From: Thermoplasmata archaeon
Lineage (GTDB): Archaea > Thermoplasmatota > Thermoplasmata > Lutacidiplasmatales > UBA184
Reading direction: 5' to 3'
Length of the DNA stretch: 64,000 nucleotides
Assembly: GCA_022750195.1 (NCBI GenBank)
Contig: JAKIWE010000003.1
Span: 124,001-188,000, forward strand
Below, one piece after another: positions 8,522-18,845 of this stretch; position 1 is the first letter of the stretch, and each line of letters starts with the position of its first letter. The position numbers and the translations under genes were made by a program. Under the pieces are notes generated by a model, which was given only the letters and a program-made list of their open reading frames with translations, searched no databases and was not told where the DNA came from.

Positions 8522-9945
8522 TTGGGATTTTTCTCAGTTCGGCGATCGAGCACCTTTCAACGTTCACTCTCGAAAGTTGGCTTTTGGGGTGGCTCTGTGC
8601 ATTCCTGTCCGTGCCGACCGTCTGTCGAGCGCTCCCTGTCCCCCTCGCTTCCCCCCTCCCCAGCAAACTCCTCGCTCTTCTCGGCGACTACCAGCTTCTC
8701 GTGAACGAGATCCTTCGGCAAGCCCTCCTCACACGGAAAACCTCCCGCGGCTCGATGTCCCGCTTCGCCCGTGACCGTGCTTTCGTTCGCCAACTCACCG
8801 GTCAGCACGCCGTCGTGGCGGCCGAGATCGGGCTCGCTCTCGCCAAGGCGCACCGCCGACGGCTGCGCCAGGGAAAGCTCTCTTCCGTCCCGTACGTGCG
8901 ACGGCCGTTCCTCCGTACCAACACGTCGACCTTCCACCTCGATCACGACTCGGGCAAGGTCCGCCTCTCCCTGCGCTCCGGGGAGTGGTGCCACTTCTTC
9001 ATTCACCTAGCCCCCTACCACCGAGAGCGCCTCACCGCCCCGGAAGTTCGCCTCAAACAACTGCACGTCAGCGAACGTGGGGTGGTCCTCTATCTCGAAC
9101 GCGCTGCCCCGGCGCCGTATCGTCCCACGAGCGTCTTGGCGCTCGACACGAACGAGTCGTCGCTCGACGGCGTCCAGGTTGATCCGGTGGAGGGCACCCA
9201 GCCAATCCAAGTCCCCTTTCCCGAGATCCGAGCGATCCAATCCACCCACGTCGACCGACGCCGTCACTTGGCTCAGAAGAAGGCCACCGACCGACGCGTC
9301 GGACGTCGATTGCTCGACCGAGAAGGTCGGCGAGAGCGACATCGGGTCATAACCCGACTCCACGTCCTCACCCGGCAGCTCGTCACAGTGGCCGCCCTCC
9401 ATCACGCCGCCCTCGCCTTGGAGGACCTCTCTCGGCTCGATTCCCGACGCGCGCGCAAGGGGCCGCGGGGGCAACGGCGCCCGGGTCGCGGGTATGCCGG
9501 ATCTCCCACCCGGAAATTGAATCGACGGCTGTCGAGCTGGCCCCGCGGCGAATTGCATCGGCAGCTGTCCTACAAGGCGGCCGACCTGGGAGTACCGATC
9601 TATTGGGTCAACCCGTTCCGAACGTCCACGACCTGCCCGAGATGTGGGGTGTATGCCGGTCCCCGAAGCAGGGTAGGCCCGAGGTTCGTCTGCGTACAGC
9701 CGGGATGCGGCTGGTCCCTCGACCGGCAGCTGAACGCGGGGGCGAATCTAGGTAGAATCGTTCTGCGCGACCACGGTCGTACGGAACTTGGAGGTCTTCG
9801 ACTTGACCTCGACGCCCTCTCCAAGGAGGCGATGAAGCCCCGATACCCGTTCGAGGAAGTCGGACGAGCAAGGGCGGAGCGGACGGAGGGGGAGGGATTC
9901 AGCGGAAGCCCCGGGGGATACCCGAGGCTCCTAATAAAATCCCAA
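8522..9945 (+). mobile_element. Solitary tnpB element (IS200/IS605-like) bounded by a 10-base inverted repeat
   Basis: The element is defined by the tnpB gene and by a perfect 10-base inverted repeat, TTGGGATTTT at 8522-8531 and AAAATCCCAA at 9936-9945. There is no tnpA transposase beside it. IS605 elements do not normally end in inverted repeats, so the pair may mark the boundaries of a degenerate element or be chance. The insertion lies between the str promoter and the convergent GNAT gene. Boundaries are approximate. Confidence 0.5.
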
Positions 9946-9957
9946 AGCCCCCGGTAA
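8611..9957 (+). CDS. tnpB: TnpB-like RuvC-domain protein (IS200/IS605 OrfB family)
   Basis: From GTG 8611 this is a 448-residue TnpB-type protein. The first RuvC motif is LALDTNES (D179), the second LALEDLSRL (E271). A zinc ribbon with C342/C345 and C361/C366 follows. The third RuvC motif reads [11 protein letters not shown], so the position normally occupied by the third catalytic Asp (second D of DRDxNAA) is Gln 373. The protein may therefore be nuclease-impaired or use a rearranged site. The frame is open back to a TTG at 8491, but that stretch overlaps the str promoter and shows no TnpB features. About 65 residues follow the third motif, overlapping a predicted hairpin. Confidence 0.82.
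   Translation: MPTVCRALPVPLASPLPSKLLALLGDYQLLVNEILRQALLTRKTSRGSMSRFARDRAFVRQLTGQHAVVAAEIGLALAKAHRRRLRQGKLSSVPYVRRPFLRTNTSTFHLDHDSGKVRLSLRSGEWCHFFIHLAPYHRERLTAPEVRLKQLHVSERGVVLYLERAAPAPYRPTSVLALDTNESSLDGVQVDPVEGTQPIQVPFPEIRAIQSTHVDRRRHLAQKKATDRRVGRRLLDREGRRERHRVITRLHVLTRQLVTVAALHHAALALEDLSRLDSRRARKGPRGQRRPGRGYAGSPTRKLNRRLSSWPRGELHRQLSYKAADLGVPIYWVNPFRTSTTCPRCGVYAGPRSRVGPRFVCVQPGCGWSLDRQLNAGANLGRIVLRDHGRTELGGLRLDLDALSKEAMKPRYPFEEVGRARAERTEGEGFSGSPGGYPRLLIKSQSPR
9907..9929 (+). ncRNA. Candidate omegaRNA/right-end hairpin at the 3' end of tnpB
   Basis: A 9-base stem with one mismatch (9907-9915 against 9921-9929) closes a 5-base loop inside the last codons of tnpB. In characterised TnpB systems the guide RNA scaffold is made from the 3' end of the gene and the element's right end, so the placement fits an omegaRNA. 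Only the secondary structure is seen here; expression and guide boundary are inferred. Confidence 0.35.
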
Positions 9958-9962
9958 AAAAA
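9956..9962 (-). terminator. T7 tract, likely terminator of the GNAT gene
   Basis: The plus strand has seven A residues, which read as seven T on the minus strand about 70 bases beyond the stop of the acetyltransferase gene. Archaeal intrinsic termination relies on such T runs. It overlaps the tnpB stop on the other strand. Confidence 0.45.
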
Positions 9963-10030
9963 GCCGCGACTTCCCTGGACAGGAATTCGGGGGGCGGGCA
10001 ACGAGATGCTCCGACCCCCTGCCCACGGTG

Positions 10031-10561
10031 TCACAGCCACAACGCCATCGGTAGTTCATCGACGGGCCTGCCCCTCAAGATGACCTGGCCCCTGAGTCGG
10101 CCCTCCGCAACGAAGCCGAGCTTCCGATACAGCGCTAGAGCGGGCCGATTCGTTGCAAACACCACGAGCGTGAGCTTCCGAATGCCGACCGACTTTGCCC
10201 ACCCGATCATTGCGTTCATCATCGCCGTCCCGAGGCCGCCCCCGCGAGCCTCCTTCCCGATCGCGATGCCGAGAGTAGCCGTGTGCCGGTTCTTGGAGAG
10301 ACGGCCCCTCGCAATGTCCGCACTTGCGACAAGCCGGCCCTCAATCACCCCGACCACGAACAATCTGGACCGGCCGTCCGCCTTGCGGAGGATCGCCCGC
10401 TCGGCCGCCAGCGTAACGTCTAGCTTCTCGGTATGGATGAACACGCCTTCCCCGCCGATCTCGTTGACTTGGGCGATCACCGCCTCAGCGTCGGTAGCAC
10501 GCGCCCGGCGAATCGTGGCGACCCGGCCGTCTCGCAGGGTCACCTTGATCGGAGGGAACAC
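10031..10561 (-). CDS. GNAT family N-acetyltransferase
   Basis: A 176-residue protein from GTG 10561. The acetyl-CoA-binding motif A is seen as GKEARGGGLGTAMM, followed by a helix and the strand LTLVVFATNRPALALYRKLGF, the classic GNAT motif B. The substrate is not predictable; the closest general resemblance is to RimI/phosphinothricin-type acetyltransferases. The frame is open further upstream to a TTG, but that start would overlap the promoter of the divergent glycosylase gene. A TATA-like ATAATACC about 25 bases upstream favours the GTG. Confidence 0.85.
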   Translation of the reverse strand: MFPPIKVTLRDGRVATIRRARATDAEAVIAQVNEIGGEGVFIHTEKLDVTLAAERAILRKADGRSRLFVVGVIEGRLVASADIARGRLSKNRHTATLGIAIGKEARGGGLGTAMMNAMIGWAKSVGIRKLTLVVFATNRPALALYRKLGFVAEGRLRGQVILRGRPVDELPMALWL

Positions 10562-10715
10562 GGCACGAGAACGTGGCGGAGGTATTATGGCCACTTCCCG
10601 AAACGTTCGTCTGGCCGAACCCGCGGAACGGAACCGTGAAATCTCGGATCCGGCTCGGAGGGGGGTGAACGCTCGCCCCGTCGAGGGCTCGTCCACCAAC
10701 GAATCCCTTGTGGCG

Positions 10716-11282
10716 ATGCCGGATACGTTGGAGACCTTGGCGGGCGAGATCGAAAGCTGCCGACGATGCCATCTCGGCGGCGTTCGGAATCGGGTCGTCG
10801 TCTATCGCGGGTCCCGCGATCCTGAGGTGGTGTTCCTAGGGGAAGCACCCGGGGCCGAGGAGGATCGCGTCGGGGTCCCGTTCGTTGGCCGCGCCGGAAA
10901 GGACCTCGACTACGCCCTGGCTGCCGCCCGGATCGACCTTGGGCGGGCCGGGTTCCTGAACCTGATCAAGTGCCGCCCCCCCGACAATCGATACGACCCG
11001 GCGGCGGCGCGGGCTTGCCGCCCGTTCCTCGAGCGCCAAATCGCGATCCTTCGACCAAAGACTATCGTCCCTCTCGGAGCGCACGCACTCCACGCGATCG
11101 CCCCCGACGCGGCGACGATCACCAAGGCCGCTGGACGGCCTATGGCTAACGTTACCCCAACGGTTTTCCCTCTCCTCCACCCGGCGGCCCCTCTGCACAA
11201 TCCGCGTCTTCGGGCGCGTTTCGACGCTGACGTGCACGCTCTGGGGCGCTTCCTGCGTTCCCACTCCGGACAAACGGTATAG
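10716..11282 (+). CDS. udg: Family 4 uracil-DNA glycosylase (4Fe-4S)
   Basis: A 188-residue enzyme that removes uracil from deaminated DNA. Four cysteines at residues 15, 18, 86 and 101 are spaced as the 4Fe-4S ligands of thermophile-type UDGs. The catalytic motif reads GEAPGAEED, which is family 4 rather than family 5, and the C-terminal motif LLHPAAPLHNP is present. The open frame extends far upstream, but family alignment supports MPDTLETLAG; an in-frame GTG two codons earlier is an alternative start. It lies 22 bases before the polymerase gene. Confidence 0.92.
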   Translation: MPDTLETLAGEIESCRRCHLGGVRNRVVVYRGSRDPEVVFLGEAPGAEEDRVGVPFVGRAGKDLDYALAAARIDLGRAGFLNLIKCRPPDNRYDPAAARACRPFLERQIAILRPKTIVPLGAHALHAIAPDAATITKAAGRPMANVTPTVFPLLHPAAPLHNPRLRARFDADVHALGRFLRSHSGQTV

Positions 11283-11304
11283 CGTCCGGACCGGTCCCGC
11301 CCAC

Positions 11305-13755
11305 GTGCCCATCTTCGACCTATTCCTCATCGGCGGTACCTACCGCGCTGTCGAGGGGGGCGTCGTCCTCGAACTGTTCGGCCGGTCGAAGGACGGCGAG
11401 AGCCTCGTCGCGCGCTACTATGGTTTCCCGCCCTACTTCGTCCTCGTAGAACCGGACGCCGCCGCGCTCGAGAAGCTGAGAGCGGACGCGCAGGTCAAGG
11501 AGATCCGCGAGATCGAAACCTGGTACGCCGGGAAGACCCGGCCCGCGGTCCGCGTCACCCTGACGAATCCCTGGACGGTCCCGGAGTACCGGGAGCGGTA
11601 TCGAAAGAGCGGCGACGAGCCGAACGTGCTCGCCTGCGACATCCCGTTCATCCACCGGTTCCTCTACGACAAGGGTCTGGGGCTCACCGTCCGGTTCGAA
11701 GGGGAGGACGAGCCGCCCGAGGTTGCCAAGCTCTACCCTACGGCGGTGAAGGTCCTTCGCGTCGTGCACGAGGACGGTAAGGAGATCGCGCCCGCCGAGC
11801 CGTTCCGTCCGGCCCTGACCGTCCTCTCCTTCGACATCGAGAACGCGATCCGGGAGCGGACGATCTTCACGATCTGCGGCGTCGTGCACAAGGGCGGCGA
11901 GCGAGTGAGCTCGTTCCGGATCGCCAACATGCCCGAGAAGGAGATGTTGGAGAAGTTCGCCCGGATCGTCGAAGAGACCGACCCCGACGTGATCACCGGC
12001 TACAACATCGGGGGCTACGACATCCCTCTGCTCCTGGAGCGCGCCGAGGTCGCCGGCCTCCCCAACCTCCCCCTCGGTCGCGACCGGGGTCCGGCGCGGG
12101 ACGCCGGGGAACGGTTGTGGCGCGTGAGCGGCCGGGTCATCGCCGACGCCTGGTGGTCGGCACGCCGGGACCTTCACCCCAAGCAGGAGAGCCTCGACTT
12201 CGTCGCGCGAACGCTCCTCGGCGAGAAGAAGCTCGACGTCGACCGCCGCAACATCGAGGCAGAGTGGGCCCGCGACCCGGAGCTGGTTCAGGAGTACTGC
12301 GAGAAGGACGCCGACCTGGCCCTCCGGATCCTTGAGCGGCTCCGTTCGATCGAGAAGGCCGCCGACCTCGCGACCGTGGCGCACCTCCCGCTCGAGGAGG
12401 GGCTCAACGGCCGGACCTCCCTGTTCATCGATGCGCTGCTCATCCCGCGGGCCGACCGGGCGAACATCGGCGTCCCCCCAAGCCGGAACAATCGCCGAGA
12501 GGCGGCGATCGAGGGCGGTTATGTCCACGAGATCCGGCCGGGCATCTACCGGTGGGTCGTGGTCCTCGATTTCAAATCGATGTACCCGTCGATCATCATC
12601 GCGAAGAACCTCTGCTTCACCACCCTGTCGCCCGAGGGGACCACGATCTCTCCCTCGGGGGCGCGGTTCGTCACCAAGGATGTTCGGGAAGGTCTGATCC
12701 CGCAGATCCTCGCCGACCTCCTCGCCCAGCGCGACCGGTTCCGCGAGCTGGGCCGGTCCGCCCCGACGCCCGAGCAGCAGACCTACTACGACGGGTTGCA
12801 GTACGCCGTCAAGATCCTGATGAACTCGTTCTACGGGGTCCTCGCTTCGAGCTTCTACCGGTTCACCGACAAGACGATCGGGGCCGCCATCACCTCCTTC
12901 GCGCGCGACGCGATCACGACCATCATCCGGTCCCTCCAGAAGGACGGGCACGAGGTCGTCTACTCCGACACGGACAGCGTCTTCGTCCGATCCCCGGTCA
13001 CGACGGCCGAAGGGGCCCGCGAGTTCGGCGAATCCCTCGCTAAGCGGTTCACGACCGGTGGCGCTACCTTTGAGTTCCAGTCCGTCTACGAATCGTTCTT
13101 CTCCCACGGGGCGAAAAAGCGGTACGTCGGCAGGACGATCTTCCCGAAAGAGGAGCTCGTCATCCGCGGCTACGAGAACCGCCGCACGGACGCTTTCGAC
13201 TACCAGTCGGCCTCGCTCCTGGAGGTGTTCGACCTCGTGCTCAAGGGCGACACGGACGCGGCCGTACGCCGGGCGCGGGAGCTGGTGGAGCGGTGCGCCG
13301 AGGGCAAGGTCCCGGTCGAGGAGCTGGTCATCGCCCGGAGCGTCCGGGCCGAAGAGCAGTACAACGAGGCCACGCGGGACGCGCTCCCGTTCCTGCGCGT
13401 CTTCAAGCAGCTCAAGCAGGAGGGGTACGATGTGATCCCCGGGATGAAGGTCGCTTGGATCGTCACGGACGCGAAGAAACGACCTCAGGAGATCGTTCCG
13501 TGGATGGCGGGGCGAGCGTTCACGGGGCGTCCCGACTTCTCTTACTACGCCGACCGCGTCGCCCAGACCCTGGCCCGCGTGACCGAGGTGTTCGACTGGG
13601 ACGCGGAAGCGCTGCTTCGGGGCAGCCATCAGAAGCGGCTCGGGGGAGGGCCCACGACCACGCGCTCGCTGGACGACGAGGCGGAAGCCGTCACGCTCGA
13701 CACGCCGGTCACCGAGGTCGCTAAGCCCCCCTCGCGTCGCCAGACGACGCTGTAA
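11305..13755 (+). CDS. polB: Family B DNA polymerase
   Basis: An 816-residue replicative or repair polymerase. The 3'-5' exonuclease motifs are VLSFDIENAIRE (Exo I) and YCEKDADLALRI (Exo III). The polymerase motifs are DFKSMYPSIII (A), the helix with LMNSFYGVLAS (B) and VVYSDTDSVFV (C), all intact and in order, with no intein interrupting them. The GTG start lies 22 bases after the glycosylase stop. A TATA-like GGTATAGC sits about 25 bases upstream, inside the end of the glycosylase gene. The Thr/Ser-rich tail may carry a PCNA-binding motif (SRRQTTL). Confidence 0.95.
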   Translation: MPIFDLFLIGGTYRAVEGGVVLELFGRSKDGESLVARYYGFPPYFVLVEPDAAALEKLRADAQVKEIREIETWYAGKTRPAVRVTLTNPWTVPEYRERYRKSGDEPNVLACDIPFIHRFLYDKGLGLTVRFEGEDEPPEVAKLYPTAVKVLRVVHEDGKEIAPAEPFRPALTVLSFDIENAIRERTIFTICGVVHKGGERVSSFRIANMPEKEMLEKFARIVEETDPDVITGYNIGGYDIPLLLERAEVAGLPNLPLGRDRGPARDAGERLWRVSGRVIADAWWSARRDLHPKQESLDFVARTLLGEKKLDVDRRNIEAEWARDPELVQEYCEKDADLALRILERLRSIEKAADLATVAHLPLEEGLNGRTSLFIDALLIPRADRANIGVPPSRNNRREAAIEGGYVHEIRPGIYRWVVVLDFKSMYPSIIIAKNLCFTTLSPEGTTISPSGARFVTKDVREGLIPQILADLLAQRDRFRELGRSAPTPEQQTYYDGLQYAVKILMNSFYGVLASSFYRFTDKTIGAAITSFARDAITTIIRSLQKDGHEVVYSDTDSVFVRSPVTTAEGAREFGESLAKRFTTGGATFEFQSVYESFFSHGAKKRYVGRTIFPKEELVIRGYENRRTDAFDYQSASLLEVFDLVLKGDTDAAVRRARELVERCAEGKVPVEELVIARSVRAEEQYNEATRDALPFLRVFKQLKQEGYDVIPGMKVAWIVTDAKKRPQEIVPWMAGRAFTGRPDFSYYADRVAQTLARVTEVFDWDAEALLRGSHQKRLGGGPTTTRSLDDEAEAVTLDTPVTEVAKPPSRRQTTL

Positions 13756-13824
13756 ACACCCGAGGCGACGCCGGGCCGAGCCGCGCCTCCTCGAGGCTGG
13801 CGCCCCCTCGGCGGACGGAGGCGG

Positions 13825-13830
13825 TATAAA
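13825..13830 (+). promoter_or_regulatory. TATA box of the pnt operon
   Basis: TATAAA within GGTATAAACC, 30-35 bases upstream of the pntAA ATG. It is one of the cleanest archaeal TATA boxes in the window and sits in a 104-base gap after polB. Confidence 0.65.
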
Positions 13831-13859
13831 CCCGCCCGGTTGGACGCGGACGGTCTCGG

Positions 13860-15002
13860 ATGCCGGTCACCGTCGCCGTCCCGAAGGAGCGCGCTCCGGG
13901 CGAGCGACGGGTGGCGCTCGTCCCCGAGGTCGTCGCCAAGCTCGCCAAGAGCGGCGTGACCGTTCAGGTGGAGACCGGGGCCGGGACCGCGGCGTTCTAC
14001 CCGGACGAGGAGTACACCAAGGCCGGCGCCCAGCTCGTCCCGGACCACGCGAAGCTCCTCGGGGCCGCGGACCTCCTCCTCGTGGTCCAGCCGCCTTCCC
14101 CCGCCGAAGTGGCGTTGCTTCACCCCGGCGCGATCGTCGTCGGGTTCCTCAATCCCTCGCGCAACCTCGACACCGTGCGACAGCTCCAGTCGAAGGGTCT
14201 CTCGGCGTTCGCCATCGAGCTCCTGCCCCGGATCACTCGGGCCCAGAGCATGGACGCGCTCTCCTCCCAGGCGAGCGCCGCGGGGTACGTGGCGACGCTG
14301 TTGGCGGCGGAGGCCTGCCCGAGGTTCCTCCCGATGCTCACGACCGCCGCCGGGACGATCCGCCCCGCGAAGGTCCTGATCCTCGGGGCGGGGGTGGCGG
14401 GTCTGATGGCGATCGCGACCGCCAAGCGCCTCGGCGGCGTCGTCGAGGCGTACGACGTCCGCCGGGCGGCCGGCGAGCAGGTCCGAAGCCTCGGCGCGAA
14501 GTTCCTCGAGCTGGCGATCAACGCCGAGGGGAGCGGGGGCTACGCCCGTGAGCTCACTCCGGAGGAGAAGGCGAAAGAGCAGGCGATGGTGGCGACCGCC
14601 CTCGCCCAGGCGGACATCGTGATCACCACCGCGAACGTGCCCGGCCGCAAGGCACCGCGGCTCATCGGACGGGAGCTCGTCGCGACGATGAAACCGGGCT
14701 CGGTCATCGTCGACCTCGCCGCGGAGTCCGGCGGGAACTGCGAAGCGACCAAACCCGGAGAGCGGCTCGTCGAGCACGGCGTCACGATCTGGGGCCCGCT
14801 CAACCTGCCGAGTCAGGTCGCCTTCCACGCGAGCCAGATGTACGCCCGGAACCTCCAGGCGTTCCTCGGGCTCCTGCTGACCGCGGACGGCGCTCTCGTC
14901 CCGAAGTTCGAGGACGAGATCCTCGTCGCGAGCCTGCTGGTCACGAACGGCGAGGTCCGACACGCGCCCACCAAGGAGCTCCTCCAGGCGGCCGCGGCAT
15001 GA
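13860..15002 (+). CDS. pntAA: NAD(P) transhydrogenase alpha subunit, part 1 (NAD(H)-binding domain I)
   Basis: A 380-residue soluble domain I. The N-terminus TVAVPKERAPGERRVALVP is the alanine dehydrogenase/PNT signature. The Rossmann glycine motif ILGAGVAGLMAIATAKRLG lies near residue 180. It binds NAD(H) and drives hydride transfer to NADP held by domain III of PntB. The stop overlaps the next start as ATGA, so the three-subunit transhydrogenase is one coupled operon. In this aerobic archaeon it should make NADPH using the proton gradient. Confidence 0.95.
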   Translation: MPVTVAVPKERAPGERRVALVPEVVAKLAKSGVTVQVETGAGTAAFYPDEEYTKAGAQLVPDHAKLLGAADLLLVVQPPSPAEVALLHPGAIVVGFLNPSRNLDTVRQLQSKGLSAFAIELLPRITRAQSMDALSSQASAAGYVATLLAAEACPRFLPMLTTAAGTIRPAKVLILGAGVAGLMAIATAKRLGGVVEAYDVRRAAGEQVRSLGAKFLELAINAEGSGGYARELTPEEKAKEQAMVATALAQADIVITTANVPGRKAPRLIGRELVATMKPGSVIVDLAAESGGNCEATKPGERLVEHGVTIWGPLNLPSQVAFHASQMYARNLQAFLGLLLTADGALVPKFEDEILVASLLVTNGEVRHAPTKELLQAAAA

Positions 15003-15301
15003 TCTCCGACCTGTTCGTCGCGCTGTACATCGGGATCCTCGCCGCGTTCACCGGCTACTCGGTCATCTCGCGGGTGCCGGTGTTGCTCCACACGCCGCTC
15101 ATGTCCGGCTCGAATTTCATTCACGGGATCGTCCTCGTCGGGGCGATGGTGGCGCTGGGCCTGGCCCAGACGCCCCTCGAGCAGGTCGTCGGGTTCATCG
15201 CCGTGGTCCTCGGCGCAGCGAACGTCACGGGCGGCTACGCGGTGACCGTCCGCATCCTCGCGATGTTCGACCGGAGCAAAGCGAAGAAGCCGGGGTCCTG
15301 A
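14999..15301 (+). CDS. pntAB: NAD(P) transhydrogenase alpha subunit, part 2 (small membrane domain)
   Basis: A 100-residue membrane protein with three to four transmembrane segments. It includes the conserved stretch TPLMSGSNFIHGIVLVG typical of the PntA membrane part. The separate gene, rather than a fused alpha chain, is the three-subunit arrangement. It is translationally coupled to pntAA by a 4-base overlap and followed after two bases by pntB. Confidence 0.94.
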   Translation: MISDLFVALYIGILAAFTGYSVISRVPVLLHTPLMSGSNFIHGIVLVGAMVALGLAQTPLEQVVGFIAVVLGAANVTGGYAVTVRILAMFDRSKAKKPGS

Positions 15302-15303
15302 CG

Positions 15304-16674
<1,371 letters not shown>

Positions 16675-16675
16675 T

Positions 16676-17632
16676 TCACTTTCCCGTGGGCTCCGCCTGG
16701 GCCGGGGGCCGGTACTCCGAGCGCCATGGCAAGTGGACCCCTTGCAGCGCGAGGACGGCGCCGGCGACCGCGATCGGGATGCCGAGCAAGGCGACGATCG
16801 GCGCCCGGAATCCAAGGAGCACGGCCGACAGGATCACGGTGAAAATCGGGATCGAGGCCATCAGCATCGCGGGCAGGATGAGACCCGCCCGCTCGATCGC
16901 CCCGAAGTAGAACACGTCAGCGACGAAGAAGCTCGTGAGGCCGAGCGCGGCGACCAACCCTAGGTCGAGAGGCGTGTCGATCCGCAGCCCCGAGACCCCG
17001 CCGGGCATCAGGGGACTGACCAGCACCCCGAGCAGTCCGCCCGCGAGGATCGACTGGGAAACCACGGCCGAAGACGGAAGCTTGCGGCTCGCTTGGGCTG
17101 CGGCGAGGAAGTAGAACGCGACCACGATCGCCACCAGCGGGGCGACGACCCACGCGACCCCCGTGAGGGGTTTCGGGCTGCCCCCGGCGACGATCGTGAG
17201 GATCGCTCCGACCGCGCTCAGGCCCACCCCCAGCAGAAACGCAGGGGAGCGGGCCTTCTCGCGTCCCTCGCGCAGGAGCATCATGACGAGGATGGGGGTC
17301 AGCACCACGTCTCCGAGCAGGGAGAGGATCGACGTGTCGATCGCCCCGGCCAAGTACGTCGACGCCAGCACACCGAGCTGCATCCCGAGGATCAACAGGC
17401 CTCGCCCCCACGCAGCTGGGTCGACGAAGAGCCGCGCCAGAAGCCGCCCGTGACCCTGGGCCACGGAGAGGGCGGCGTAGGCCGCCCCCCCGAGGACGAA
17501 CGGCCAGACGATCAGCGCCGCGGGCGAGACGCGCGGGGTGACCCCCAGGACGAAGAAGTAGTAGGAGGCCCAGAGGACCGCGGCGAGCAGGGCTGCGAAC
17601 GTCGCGACGACCGTTGCGCGAGCGACCGCCAC
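16676..17632 (-). CDS. EamA/DMT-family transporter
   Basis: A 318-residue integral membrane protein with ten predicted helices in two five-helix repeats, the EamA layout. The first helix reads LAAVLWASYYFFV, as in drug/metabolite exporters. The C-terminal helix is followed by a short polar tail. It starts at GTG 17632. The substrate cannot be inferred from sequence; possibilities include amino acids, nucleotides or other metabolites. It is convergent with pntB and lies downstream of purM on the same strand, with a 54-base gap. Confidence 0.82.
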   Translation of the reverse strand: MAVARATVVATFAALLAAVLWASYYFFVLGVTPRVSPAALIVWPFVLGGAAYAALSVAQGHGRLLARLFVDPAAWGRGLLILGMQLGVLASTYLAGAIDTSILSLLGDVVLTPILVMMLLREGREKARSPAFLLGVGLSAVGAILTIVAGGSPKPLTGVAWVVAPLVAIVVAFYFLAAAQASRKLPSSAVVSQSILAGGLLGVLVSPLMPGGVSGLRIDTPLDLGLVAALGLTSFFVADVFYFGAIERAGLILPAMLMASIPIFTVILSAVLLGFRAPIVALLGIPIAVAGAVLALQGVHLPWRSEYRPPAQAEPTGK

Positions 17633-17686
17633 AGCCGGCGGACGAGGGAGCCCGATTAACCGTTTGGGGAGTTCGTCCGGCTTGAT

Positions 17687-18754
17687 CTATCGGGCGCCCC
17701 CGTAGTCGTCGTACTGGAGGTCAGGGCCGGGCAGGCTCACCCCCGTTCCACGGACGACCGTTCCGATCCTTCGGGCGTCCGGTGCTCCCGCGTGCCGCAG
17801 TCGACGCAGCACGTCAGTGACCCGGCCCCGATCGACCACCACCACGAAACCGATCCCCATGTTGAACGTCTGGTACAACTCGCGTGGGGGCAGGTCGCCG
17901 AGCGACGCCAGCCATGCCTCGAGACCTCCGACCTCGGGCCACCCGTCCAGCTCGAACTGCACCTCGCCGTTCAGTCGAAGGAGATTGCGCACCCCTCCCC
18001 CCGAGATGTGAGCGAGCCCGTGAACGGCGGGATGGTCGGCGATGCCTTCGATGATTTCGGTGTACGTTCGTGTCGGTCGCAACAGCTCCCTGCCGACCCC
18101 GGTGCGCTGGCCGGGGCGAGGTCGCCGCAGGTCGACCCCGGCCTCCTCGAGCAGGCGTCGGATGAGCGTGAAGCCGTTGGCGTGGAACCCGCTCGATCGC
18201 AAGCCCAGGAGCTCGTCGCCGACGCGGATTCGAGCTCCGGTGATCGGACGACGCCTAGGGGGGAAGTGGCCGAGGGCGGTGCCTCCCAGGTCGACCCCCC
18301 GCACGATGGCCGGCACGACCGCGGTCTCGCCGCCGAGCAGAGCGCATCCCGCGTGCGTGAGGCCACGGCGGATGCCCTGGCCGACTTGGCGAAAGACCGA
18401 CGGGTCGGGCGACGGGCAGGAGATGCAGTCGACGAGCCCGATCGGACGGGCCCCGACGGCGGCGAGGTCGTTGACGTTGATCGCCACCAGATCCTCGCCG
18501 ACCTCGGACCACCGGCCCAACGCCTCGGCCAAGAGGACCTTGGTGCCGACCGTGTCGGTCGTCAGAGCGAGGGTCTCACGTCCTACGGCGACGAGTCCCG
18601 CGTAGTGGCCGGGCAGCCGTACCGGGCGCCCGTAGCGAGGCGCAGCCCCCGGTCGGGCGGCCGAGAGCAGCGCTCGCAAGGCAATCGCCGTGGCCCCACG
18701 ATCGACGCCGGCCCGGGCGTACGTCCAACCGGTCCCTCCGCGGGCGCGGGGCAT
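17687..18754 (-). CDS. purM: Phosphoribosylformylglycinamidine cyclo-ligase (AIR synthetase)
   Basis: A 355-residue PurM that closes the imidazole ring in purine synthesis. The family motif DTVGTKVLLA (usually DGVGTK), the metal/nucleotide segment GEDLVAINVNDLAAVGA and the glycine-rich GLRSSGFHANGFTLIRR are all present, as is the C-terminal TFNMGIGFVVVV. The frame is open about 190 codons further upstream, but ATG 18754 fits the family N-terminus and length. It is divergent from dihydroorotase, so purine and pyrimidine genes share one intergenic region. Confidence 0.93.
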   Translation of the reverse strand: MPRARGGTGWTYARAGVDRGATAIALRALLSAARPGAAPRYGRPVRLPGHYAGLVAVGRETLALTTDTVGTKVLLAEALGRWSEVGEDLVAINVNDLAAVGARPIGLVDCISCPSPDPSVFRQVGQGIRRGLTHAGCALLGGETAVVPAIVRGVDLGGTALGHFPPRRRPITGARIRVGDELLGLRSSGFHANGFTLIRRLLEEAGVDLRRPRPGQRTGVGRELLRPTRTYTEIIEGIADHPAVHGLAHISGGGVRNLLRLNGEVQFELDGWPEVGGLEAWLASLGDLPPRELYQTFNMGIGFVVVVDRGRVTDVLRRLRHAGAPDARRIGTVVRGTGVSLPGPDLQYDDYGGAR

Positions 18755-18845
18755 CCGACCTCCCGAGCTCGTCGACCAAATAGCCCAGTCGCCCCGAAGC
18801 CACCGTCGAAGATGATTCATATGGGCGGGGAAGGTCGGCCGGAAA

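Noticed and set aside
8491-8610. TTG-initiated N-terminal extension of the TnpB protein
   Set aside because: It overlaps the str promoter, has no TnpB homology by eye, and would include the left end of the element.
11320-13629. A 769-codon open frame antisense to polB
   Set aside because: It is the mirror of a highly conserved polymerase in GC-rich DNA; the translation is Arg/Asp/Val-rich with no domain, which is typical of shadow frames.
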